Assembly: GCA_031259085.1 (NCBI GenBank)
Contig: JAIRMA010000099.1
Span: 1 to 61,657 of the forward strand
Direction of reading: 5' to 3'
From: Christensenellaceae bacterium
GTDB taxonomy: Bacteria > Bacillota > Clostridia > Christensenellales > DTU072
DNA length: 61,657 nt
How positions within the stretch are numbered: position 1 is the first letter of the stretch; each line of letters starts with the position of its first letter. Under the pieces are notes generated by a model. It was given only the letters and a program-made list of their open reading frames with translations, had not been told where the DNA came from and did no database searches. This document shows positions 40,501-49,288 of the stretch, in pieces. The position numbers were made by a program, and so were the translations under genes.

Positions 40501-43500
40501 TGTGTGAATGAAAGAATTATCACATAAAGTTCACTTGGTCTGTTAAATGCATCAACCACATATATACTATGCTTGCCCTCATTAGATTCAATAGCTTCAA
40601 TTATCAAAGTATCTTGAGAAGGATAAAATGAATGTTCATTAAAAATATATACATAGCGGGAATAAGGATCTTTTACTATAGTGACCTCTTGATTAGTGTA
40701 AAGAGTTGAATCAGTAACTGTCACAATGCCAGTAATATCAACAGATGGTGGCCAGAAGTATGCTGTTACGGAATAAACATCAGAAGTATAACCCGCATTA
40801 TCTTCAGCATAGAATTGCCAATAACCAGCATTACGATCAAATCCATAAAGAATAAAGGAAGAGACGCTGTAATAATAGAAATCCGCATCATCATGTTTTA
40901 GCCATAATTTAACGGTTGATACATCAGACACAGTAATAGTTAAATCTCCATATGTTTCTGTAACAAAAGAACTTATGAAACTACCATCTGGAGAAAAACC
41001 CGATAGATTCAAAACAGGTGCTGACAAATCTACAAGGAATGAGGATTGGAAGTTGTTGTTAGCTTGATCTGTTAAAACTATGTTATGAGTGCCTTCTTCT
41101 AATGAGTCTGCAGTTAAGACAGCATCACTTATTTCAACACCATCGAGTAGCACTGTAACTGTTGTTAAATCAGAGACCGTTAAATTAATAGTTTCTCCTG
41201 CTATGTAAAATTCCTGTAAATCAAGAAATGGTGCTGTCATATCTACTGTTAAATATGCTAATGTACAATTGCCTGCAAGGTCATATACTTCAATGGTGTG
41301 TACTCTTTCATCTAGAGCCTCACTTTTCCACAGTCTAGTAGAAGTGAATTCTCCATCAAACAAGACTCTCTCAAGGAACAGGTCATTAACAAAAATACTG
41401 AAAGTATCAGAAGCTTTAATAAAGAACCCACTCTCAACCACTTGAGAGTTTTTATAAAGAACAAGGGTAGGATTAGTGAAGTCTATGATAAATTGTATTG
41501 AGGAAGTATTCCCAGCCTTGTCTTTTGCATATAATGTGTGTGTACCTTCTTCTAATGAATCATACGGTATATAAGAGGACTTAACACTATTGCCGTCGAT
41601 AGTAAAAACATCAAGGTTTTCATCTGCTACATAAACATCAATAATAGAGTCAAGGTTATAATAACCCTGTACATTAAACTCTGGCGGTGTGTTGTCTACA
41701 TGAAATGTAATAGAAGTGTAATTTTTAGCCACGTCAATGACCGATATAATATGAGTACCATCTGATAATGTGTTACTAGCCCAACTTCGCAGAACAGTCT
41801 CAACCCCATCAAGAGATACAGACTCAATACTAGATCCCACATCTGAGCACGCAATTGAAATAATATCACGAGCGTTGTAGTATTCATTCTCAAGGAGAGC
41901 ATCAGTGCCATTTTTCTTGAGAGTAAGAGTAGGATTTATGTTATCTAGAATAAAGGTTATTCTAGTAAAGTTATTTGCAAGATCATAAGCTTCTAAAGTG
42001 TTAGTTGTGGTGGTCAACAGGGATGTGGAGATTACTCCCTCCACTTCGACTCCGTTTAATAAAACATAAGTAAAATTCACATCGTAATAATAATAGTTAA
42101 CGACATCATCCCCATTATAATAGAAATTATTATTGTATGCAGTTTTAGAAAACAAATAGAAAACAGGAGCATCTTTGTCCACAGTAAAGGTAGATACTGA
42201 ATAATTCCCAGCCTTGTCATATCCAATTAAGGTATGCAAACCATTTTCCAGGTTTGATGGCTGTGGGAAACTGTCCATTCTAGTCCCATCCAACATCCAG
42301 TAATCTTTATTAGCGTCATTAAAAAGGACATATAATGTAGAAGAACTTGAGGCAAACAAACCTTCAGTCATAGGGGTTCCGGCATAACCATTTCTGACAG
42401 CGACCTCAGGGGCGGTCTTGTCTATTACGATATGACGAGTGATGCTATTACCAGAATAATCCGCTATTACAATTGAGTAAGTACCATCCAGGCGGGAGTT
42501 TGTATCAAAGTAAAAGTTGTTTATTAATGTGCCATTCACTTTGATGTAAGCTAAATTTGCTTCTATCACATCAAATTCTACAATTTCATCAGCTTGATAA
42601 TAAAGCACGCCGTTGCTACTTGCTGTTTTGTTAAAAATGATTTCTGGCGACGTTCTGTCCACAACAAAAGTTATTACAGAATAATTTCCCGCAGCATCGT
42701 AAGCTTCGAATTTGTGGACTCCCTCGTAGCGGGTTTTAACATCCCATTCGGCCACCCCATCGAAAGGGAGATTGTTATAAAGCAGTAGATAATAATCAGC
42801 CACATTGATAGTGATATAAGCATCAAAATCGTTGTAATGTGTTCCATCTGGCATTATTATACCACCCTTATATAGACTTATAATAGGCGGACTTTTATCA
42901 ACAAGCAGAGTGATGAATGTTTTGTTGCCAGCAATGTCTAATGCTTCATAGCTAATGAGTCCAGGAGCTTGATCTGATCCATACACAATTATTTCAGAGA
43001 AGGGATCCTCTAAAAAAGCGAATGATTTTAAGTGTAAATCAGTTGCACTGATTGTCAAAACGTCACCATTCGTTATTACAATTGAATCACTGGAAATAGA
43101 CACATAATCAATTTCTGTCAGAGGTCTTCCGTTTTTCCTAACTATTAAGACGGGACAAACATCATCATATTCAAATGAAAAAGAAAGTTGATTGCCCGCA
43201 GCATCAATCATTTTAATAGTGTGTGTGCCATTTGAAAGAGTCAAAGCATCTTCAAATTTAAAAGAGCCCGCTATTTTCTGTTCATCCAAATAAAAAGTGG
43301 AAGAAAGCGATGATGAGGAAACTTCAAAAGACATGTAATCGTTAGGCGCGAAATAAATGCCTTCTTCTGCTAGAACTTCGTTTTTATATACTTTAAGTGA
43401 TGGCAGTTGCGAAACTATATAAAACAGCATATTTTCAAACTGGCCAGACTTATCACGTGCAGTTAACATGATAACATCGTAATCAAAAGAAAGTTCTAAA

Positions 43501-46500
43501 AGCGAGCTAGGATAAAAAGATGTTACAGCCAAATTAGAGGTAAATATAATCTCATCATTTGAGCTCAACTCAATTGATTCAAAGAAACGATCCTGAACAG
43601 ATATGCTTATAAGCTCAGTGCTTTTGTAAACAGGTGTAATGTGAAAAGTTTTATTCCAAGAGATTACAGGACGATCCCAATCTGTAAAAAATTGATACTC
43701 AGTAATGTTTCCAGCCTTGTCTGTCGCGGTTATAAGATGTGCGCCCTCAGACAAACCTGCACAAACAATTGTGCTAGTTGTATTAATCGATTGTGAATCT
43801 AGAAGATATCCAGATAGTTTATTTGTATCAGTTATAGTGACTGATAATGAAATGTCTTTTGTGGCATAAGGTTTTGAGGCAAAATCAACATCTGGTTTAG
43901 ACGTGTCTATTAATAAAACATTTGGTGCAATTTTATCTATGACGAAAGAAACGCTAGAAACAGACCCTACGGGATCAACGAGTTTAAAATTATAGACGCC
44001 ATCAAACATAGTAGACGCCTTGAATGTCGAAGCTAAGACAGGTTGGTATTCTCCGCCATCCAAATTATAGGTAAATTCAGACAAATCAAGGAAATTTTCG
44101 TTAACAGTAATAATAACAGTATCATTCACATTGTAATAAGCTAAAGCTTCTGTTTCGTATAGTGCTTTATTTAAAGTAAGCACAGGGGTTTGTAAATCGA
44201 GATAGAATGTGACAATTGAAATATTACCTGCTTTATCTACAGCCTTAAACGTGTGCTTGCCGTCATAAAGAGTGCTACTGTTGTAATTTAAAGCAGTTGT
44301 TAAACCCTCATTAAAATAAAATGTGCAGTTTGAAAACTCATCAACTTGAAAAATAATAGATGTGTTAGATGGAAACCAGCTATCAGATTGGACAGAAACG
44401 CCATTTTTTAGTAATTTTACTTCAGGCGGAACGGAATCAATAAAAAACGCACCAGATGACGAATTTTCAGCGAGGTCAAAAACCTTAATTTCATAGTTCC
44501 CGTCTTGCAAATTGTTTATAGATGACAAATCTAAAAGATTCTCACCGTTAATCAAAATGCGTGAGAAATTCATGTCAAAATAAGATACTTCAAGAACATC
44601 ATTGCAATTAGCAGAAAAGCCTTTTCCTATAGAAATCCCATTTTTTGTAAAAGTGATGGTAGGGGCTGTTTTGTCTATTATAAAATAGAAAGATGTAGAG
44701 TTCCCAGCCTTATCAAAAAATGTATAGGAATAGGTATTATCTGTAAGTTTGGAGGTATTGGTTATTTCTAAGCTCCAGTATAAATTAAGAATATTTTCTC
44801 TAACACCATTTAATGTTAGATGACTAAAATTATCATCTGTTACCTTAATCGAAAGACATCTATCTGAGCTTGCATAAAAACCGTTAAGCACAGGAAGAAG
44901 ATCTAAAGAAAATTGTTCTATTGCGGGTGGAGCTGTGTCTACAATAAAATTGAGTATTGAATACTGTTCGCTACTATTTGTGACGCGCACAGCGTATTTT
45001 GCGTCAGGGAGCGATTTCACATCAAATTCATATGAGTAAAAGCCATCTTCATTAGCTACTTGGGTTATATTCAACGTTGTCTGGCCTAAAAAGGCTTCAC
45101 TATAAAATGAAGAGCCTACAAACAAGATCAGTTCATCCGATGCGGATAGGTAAATGTCAGAATAATGTTTAATATTGTTTTTTAAGAAAAAGATGTCAGG
45201 GGCAGAAGTCCCATAAAAGAAACTTTTCTCAGTTATGTTTCCTGCTCTATCTGTGACCATAACAGTATGAGTGCCGTATGCCGCTGAGGGCGAGGAGAAA
45301 TATAAGATATCGTCCTTTATTGAATAAGTAGATTTATCAGAAAGGAGTACTATTTTGTATTCAGTAGCTTCAATAATATTTAGAGGAATAGTTGAACCCA
45401 TCGGATAGGTGTCGGCTAATGTGAAGCTAGGAGGAGTTTTATCTGTTGTGATAGCAATTTCTGTGGCATTACCACTACGATCTACGACTTTAATGGTGTG
45501 CGATCCATCCTTTAATTCAGTGGTTAAAAAGCTTCTAGAAGAACCTTTGTTTATATCATCAATGAAGAGACTGTCCATGTTGATTTCACCAATAATTATA
45601 TCAATTGTATCAAGGGCATTGAATATAGTTTTTGATAAAGAAATAACAGGAGCTGTGTAGTCTACAACAAAATAAACATAGGATGAATTAAGTGCTCCGT
45701 CATATACAGTAAAGATATGTGTGCCAGCAAGGAAAGTTTGAGAATTAACAGTAATATCGCACCAAGATGAAATCTTAGAATTATCTAAATAAACGCATGA
45801 AACATACACATCATTAATAATTAGAGATAACAGGTCCTGGTTTTTATAGTAATACTTGCCATCTAAAAACTGGATATTATTCATAGTCAACACGGGTGCT
45901 GTTACATCCACGTCAAAAGAATACTCACTAAAGTTGCCAGCTTTGTCAAAAGCTTTTAAATTATGGCGACCGTTACCTAAAGTTAGTGCTGATATAGTAT
46001 AGGGCGATTCAAAAAGTTGATCGTTTAATAAGAGTTTTGAAAAGTTTGAATCTTTTACACTAATTGTTAGTGTGTCATCAATGCCATACATGGTTTGGTT
46101 TAAGGCCAATACAGGAGTTACAATTGTTATTATTGGGACCTCTGTGTCTAGGACGAAATGCTTGACCGCAATATTTCCTGCGCTGTCATATACTATGACC
46201 TCCCAATCACCATTTTCCCAAAAGTAATTAGTTGCTTGATAGCCTAAAAAATCATAAACAATAGTATTTGTAATAAAACTAATGAGACGATCGAAATCGA
46301 AGAATATGTAATTAGTTATTTCATTATCGATTGCCTTATATGCATAAGTATAAAAGAGTGATCCTTGAACAGCATAAGGACTCTCACTATCTAAAATAAT
46401 ATAACCGTCCGAGCTGTGCCAAGCGCCGCGATATCCTATAGTCTTTTTCTCCGTTTCAATTATTGCATTTATAGCATCCTCACGATTATAGAAAATGGTG

Positions 46501-49283
46501 TGCGAAGGATTTGAGGAAATATTATAATAGCGCTCATCAAAATATATATATTGTGCCTTGAATGAATCCCATTCTGGTATATGGATATATTCGCCAGAAA
46601 CCTTTTTCGAAAACACGAAATAGCTATCAGTGTCCTCTGTTATGGAAAAAGATACATACGAGGTAGTATAGTCACCATCAAGTACTGCGCTACGATCTGA
46701 CATTCGTGACATATTAAACATGGGCGGCGTAAAATCAAGATAGATGTTAAATAACAGAGACGGGTTTTTAGCTTTATCAACAGCCAAAAACGAATACCAA
46801 CCATTACTGAATGAGTAATCAAAAGAAATGGAATTAATATTATCATCTGTGCTCATTGTAGCGTTATAAATGGTACATTCAACCAAAGATTTCTGAGAAT
46901 AATACCAATAAATTTTATAACTATTAACATCATTGCTAGTTATAGTAAAAGACTCATTTACATAGTCCCCAGATTTAATTTGATTTGATGAAGAAAGCAC
47001 TGGAGGAACAGAATCTATAATAAATATTTGGCTTCCACTGCTATTGCCGCTCTTGTCAAAAACAATAACAGTATGTGGTCCATCAGCAAGTCCTGAGGCT
47101 AAAAAGCTTTTTATTGGGCTATAAATGTAAAAATCATCAATAGTTGCGTGTGAATAATCATCATTATCATAATTTATAGTAACGGTTTCATTTTTATTGT
47201 AATAAGGATTTATCTCAAAAACAGGCGAGACTCTGTCAACTGTGAAATAGATTGTTGTTGTGTTTCCCGCTTTATCCACTACTTTGATTGGATATATGCC
47301 ATCATTAAGAGATTCAACATAAATATCACGGGTTGTGAGTTCCTCTGATTTAGAGGCAACTGTTAATGAAGATAAATATGGTTCTTTAATGGAAATCTTC
47401 AAATAGCCAGTTTTATTAATATAAGTAGTATCACATGATAGTTCTGGCGGAGTTCTATCTATATAGAACGTGAGGGTAGTTATATGTCCCGCGTAGTCAG
47501 TGGCGCTGAACAAATGAGAACCTTCGCTGAGTGCAGCAAGAGTAGCGCCTGACAAAGTATAACTAGAGCCTGTAATATTTATCTCATCCTCGTCTAGAGA
47601 CAGTAATTGTATATCTGAGCTAGAGCATGATAACAAGACGTTTTGATTATCCCTGAAATAGTTAGAAGAATTGCCAGCTGGAGTATTAACAGATAAAGTT
47701 ATTGCAACTGTGTCTAACACAATAGATAGTATGTCACTAACGTTTCCAGCTTTATCTGTAGCCATAAACTCCCACTTTCCGTTGTTATTTAAAGAATCCT
47801 TGATTGTTACATAAGAGTCTGTGGTAATGTCCCAGGCGCCACCGTCTTTTCTGTAAGAGATATTTGCTATTGCTGAATTATCAGAGGCTGAAATAGTTAT
47901 TGCCTCGTTAGAATATAATTGGTTATTATAAGTGGTGCTAGCAGTATTTGATAATGTGGGATTTGTAAAATCTAGAACAAAATACTTTTCGATAGAGTAG
48001 CCCACCGCATCGGTAGCACAAACTTTCCAAGAGCCTTCCTCCCAAAAATAATTCAGACTAGAATAATTCCTTAGATTAGCTACAACATTTTTAATATAGT
48101 TTTTTGCGCGTTGAAGATCAAAAAAAACAGCATACGTAGTTGTTTCAGAAACTGTGGAAGCATATACATAGTACGTCTTTCCGCTTTGAGACGCATTCAT
48201 TTCTGTTTCATTTGCATACTCGTGATTAGCGGGAAGTCCTGTGAAGTTTGAACGCGTAGATAAATTAACTAATTCTTTATTAAGCATATAGGTTTCATAT
48301 TCGCTGGCACTATAAAAAATATTATGTGAATATTTTTTAGCAGTAAAATCAAGCTCACGCGAATCATAATAGAATCCAGCAATCTTAAATGACTCCCAGG
48401 CGGATTGTAGATAATAAGTATCCCCGCTTAAGCGATAAAAAGAGAGTGTTACCTTTTCATTTGACGAAAATGATAGCACTTGATTAAGGGAGCTCCCAGA
48501 CGCCACAGGCAACCCATCAAATGCTTTGATATCTAACGAAGGAGTGGTTTTATCAATTTTAAAAGTACAAGAAGACATATTTCCCGCTCTATCGATCGCA
48601 GTAATGGTGTGTTCCCCCTCTTTATAGTTGCTTGTTAAGATAGACCCCGCGGAGCCGAATGGCAAAGCAGTATCATCTATTAGGACGGAATAAAGATGGT
48701 TTTCTTTTATAGTATAGTTAACTCGCTGAGAATTGGCATAAGAAGAGGCAACACCCTCAATAATTGGTGCAGTAAAGTCTTTAATAACAGAGCCAGAAAC
48801 ATCATAATAATTATATTGCTCTCTTCCATGATTTGCTGGAGTGTGGATGTTTACAATTGACATTGAGAAAATCCCCTCAGAGGGAAACTCATACAAATTA
48901 TGAATTACATTTTTTTCAGAATCTTTAATAATTATGGAAAAGGTAGATATATCCGAACCGTTAATTCTTAATTTAAAACTAATTTTATAATCAGTATAAG
49001 TGTAGTTTTCCTCCGCAATATAAAAATATAATTTTGATGAGTCAGTAATTCTGTACGGAGCTGTACTTACATAGGGCTTTTTTGCATTACTCACTTTAAA
49101 ATAGCCTGTTACAAATTGAGAATCTTTGTTTGAAACCGCAAGCTCTCCAATGTATAATGTAAAAGTCTCGTCATCTGCTACAGCCACCGTGGTATCAGGG
49201 GTAGCTGAAACAAAAGAAATTACAATAAATGCAAAAAACGCACACAATAAAATAATGAATTTATGAGGGAAAAATTTAGACAT
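37584..49283 (-). CDS. giant Ig-like-repeat surface protein of the secretion island
   Basis: The 3899-aa protein has a signal peptide (about residues 8-27, FIILLCAFFAFIVISFVSA) and a C-terminal transmembrane helix (last ~30 residues, FTIVLICVGGVLLALAVFFII) with a short basic tail. It should span the envelope with nearly all mass outside. The body is about thirty diverged repeats of 75-110 residues. Each ends in a pattern like YDKAGNYSVSTF-VDKDAP, resembling bacterial Ig-like or Big domains. A few inserted segments (about 330, 950 and 2,900-3,000) break the pattern. There is no LPXTG motif. It lies 5 nt after the VirD4-like stop with GGAGG inside that gene, so it is part of the operon. It is probably an adhesin that brings a partner cell into reach. 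Confidence 0.82.
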   Translation of the reverse strand: MSKFFPHKFIILLCAFFAFIVISFVSATPDTTVAVADDETFTLYIGELAVSNKDSQFVTGYFKVSNAKKPYVSTAPYRITDSSKLYFYIAEENYTYTDYKISFKLRINGSDISTFSIIIKDSEKNVIHNLYEFPSEGIFSMSIVNIHTPANHGREQYNYYDVSGSVIKDFTAPIIEGVASSYANSQRVNYTIKENHLYSVLIDDTALPFGSAGSILTSNYKEGEHTITAIDRAGNMSSCTFKIDKTTPSLDIKAFDGLPVASGSSLNQVLSFSSNEKVTLSFYRLSGDTYYLQSAWESFKIAGFYYDSRELDFTAKKYSHNIFYSASEYETYMLNKELVNLSTRSNFTGLPANHEYANETEMNASQSGKTYYVYASTVSETTTYAVFFDLQRAKNYIKNVVANLRNYSSLNYFWEEGSWKVCATDAVGYSIEKYFVLDFTNPTLSNTASTTYNNQLYSNEAITISASDNSAIANISYRKDGGAWDITTDSYVTIKDSLNNNGKWEFMATDKAGNVSDILSIVLDTVAITLSVNTPAGNSSNYFRDNQNVLLSCSSSDIQLLSLDEDEINITGSSYTLSGATLAALSEGSHLFSATDYAGHITTLTFYIDRTPPELSCDTTYINKTGYLKISIKEPYLSSLTVASKSEELTTRDIYVESLNDGIYPIKVVDKAGNTTTIYFTVDRVSPVFEINPYYNKNETVTINYDNDDYSHATIDDFYIYSPIKSFLASGLADGPHTVIVFDKSGNSSGSQIFIIDSVPPVLSSSNQIKSGDYVNESFTITSNDVNSYKIYWYYSQKSLVECTIYNATMSTDDNINSISFDYSFSNGWYSFLAVDKAKNPSLLFNIYLDFTPPMFNMSRMSDRSAVLDGDYTTSYVSFSITEDTDSYFVFSKKVSGEYIHIPEWDSFKAQYIYFDERYYNISSNPSHTIFYNREDAINAIIETEKKTIGYRGAWHSSDGYIILDSESPYAVQGSLFYTYAYKAIDNEITNYIFFDFDRLISFITNTIVYDFLGYQATNYFWENGDWEVIVYDSAGNIAVKHFVLDTEVPIITIVTPVLALNQTMYGIDDTLTISVKDSNFSKLLLNDQLFESPYTISALTLGNGRHNLKAFDKAGNFSEYSFDVDVTAPVLTMNNIQFLDGKYYYKNQDLLSLIINDVYVSCVYLDNSKISSWCDITVNSQTFLAGTHIFTVYDGALNSSYVYFVVDYTAPVISLSKTIFNALDTIDIIIGEINMDSLFIDDINKGSSRSFLTTELKDGSHTIKVVDRSGNATEIAITTDKTPPSFTLADTYPMGSTIPLNIIEATEYKIVLLSDKSTYSIKDDILYFSSPSAAYGTHTVMVTDRAGNITEKSFFYGTSAPDIFFLKNNIKHYSDIYLSASDELILFVGSSFYSEAFLGQTTLNITQVANEDGFYSYEFDVKSLPDAKYAVRVTNSSEQYSILNFIVDTAPPAIEQFSLDLLPVLNGFYASSDRCLSIKVTDDNFSHLTLNGVRENILNLYWSLEITNTSKLTDNTYSYTFFDKAGNSTSFYFIIDKTAPTITFTKNGISIGKGFSANCNDVLEVSYFDMNFSRILINGENLLDLSSINNLQDGNYEIKVFDLAENSSSGAFFIDSVPPEVKLLKNGVSVQSDSWFPSNTSIIFQVDEFSNCTFYFNEGLTTALNYNSSTLYDGKHTFKAVDKAGNISIVTFYLDLQTPVLTLNKALYETEALAYYNVNDTVIITVNENFLDLSEFTYNLDGGEYQPVLASTFKASTMFDGVYNFKLVDPVGSVSSVSFVIDKIAPNVLLIDTSKPDVDFASKPYATKDISLSVTITDTNKLSGYLLDSQSINTTSTIVCAGLSEGAHLITATDKAGNITEYQFFTDWDRPVISWNKTFHITPVYKSTELISISVQDRFFESIELSSNDEIIFTSNLAVTSFYPSSLLELSFDYDVIMLTARDKSGQFENMLFYIVSQLPSLKVYKNEVLAEEGIYFAPNDYMSFEVSSSSLSSTFYLDEQKIAGSFKFEDALTLSNGTHTIKMIDAAGNQLSFSFEYDDVCPVLIVRKNGRPLTEIDYVSISSDSIVITNGDVLTISATDLHLKSFAFLEDPFSEIIVYGSDQAPGLISYEALDIAGNKTFITLLVDKSPPIISLYKGGIIMPDGTHYNDFDAYITINVADYYLLLYNNLPFDGVAEWDVKTRYEGVHKFEAYDAAGNYSVITFVVDRTSPEIIFNKTASSNGVLYYQADEIVEFDVIEANLAYIKVNGTLINNFYFDTNSRLDGTYSIVIADYSGNSITRHIVIDKTAPEVAVRNGYAGTPMTEGLFASSSSTLYVLFNDANKDYWMLDGTRMDSFPQPSNLENGLHTLIGYDKAGNYSVSTFTVDKDAPVFYLFSKTAYNNNFYYNGDDVVNYYYYDVNFTYVLLNGVEVEGVISTSLLTTTTNTLEAYDLANNFTRITFILDNINPTLTLKKNGTDALLENEYYNARDIISIACSDVGSSIESVSLDGVETVLRSWASNTLSDGTHIISVIDVAKNYTSITFHVDNTPPEFNVQGYYNLDSIIDVYVADENLDVFTIDGNSVKSSYIPYDSLEEGTHTLYAKDKAGNTSSIQFIIDFTNPTLVLYKNSQVVESGFFIKASDTFSIFVNDLFLERVLFDGEFTSTRLWKSEALDERVHTIEVYDLAGNCTLAYLTVDMTAPFLDLQEFYIAGETINLTVSDLTTVTVLLDGVEISDAVLTADSLEEGTHNIVLTDQANNNFQSSFLVDLSAPVLNLSGFSPDGSFISSFVTETYGDLTITVSDVSTVKLWLKHDDADFYYYSVSSFILYGFDRNAGYWQFYAEDNAGYTSDVYSVTAYFWPPSVDITGIVTVTDSTLYTNQEVTIVKDPYSRYVYIFNEHSFYPSQDTLIIEAIESNEGKHSIYVVDAFNRPSELYVIILSFTHNFKNIDLIEESFKQSTWYTVDLPYNIFAVTSKPNIAGSYSFPNWEEALAFAKAQEKEYRVVMVGDVITYVSTSNETVILKYDSYEALDLAVEYYAKKYISSRKTFSFSDYQNTYDTIYSSLTANSPIKPLFIDSKTPLYLVRKEYVPVSNSALSPVSATLTFIASSVGLVTPVQFAIKYGVSLESLLNENGHLYEGYYLYSERDLCGNEESAVLFIDFAEPTISASILRDDGNSVQVITKDLIGVMSGVFYVNEFSVVELFDNMDSDFIGISITSTSFYGLYTKGDTLPVLNSTLGSGLYTVTIFDRSYNTLRFNVIVAGKIPSWLYSSLSASENKLTVYIYKNDQYNAFTSLKLAKIFSDGSIEYLETDSEGRAIDIYNTYYEITSGGKYTFIITDIYGRTTEFEPIFFEKDMPSGLLSGVSNKGVSGKTVTFSYADEFNLTIYTVVPSGAKIPTSEIFPVYDSPINTYIATFNPQSGKTIKYLLVLASKTDPGIYLEYSFELDAEPPLYRILTGQTEISAGSSINTPFKIEWAEVSVLGYVSKDSGVTNSYINGTLITANGLHSFTVKDKVGNESTFEIYLDSEVSFDFNKQVVKLADGSFITNQSIMIKVLEDSKNYYCLLNGVSLPQGSVLEEHGTYSVIIEDLFGNMIDFTLIIDLVTPKFTISNIENGLTNEDINITTDDNTAIISETSFNYETSLQYITHGSTYSAEGLYYFKAVDPAGNIATISITIDKSVSMTASVENNLLTTSAVKLSYDEPVKATALLNGEAIQMNDRFEAVGRYIVTATDLAKNVSVLDFTILPTRVKELSLVIPEQFEIKSVTLGLVSCPVTSNKINFIDSGTYYITLKSLSSGKEYQLVQTVDCTPPEVKITEKNGVVSLSNLSKSNVTAELYKDGTLIEDFLIPGAIEESGSYKIILTDELGNVRVYEFAVIKQLNPFTIVLICVGGVLLALAVFFIIRGRFVKAS

Positions 49284-49288
49284 AAGGT

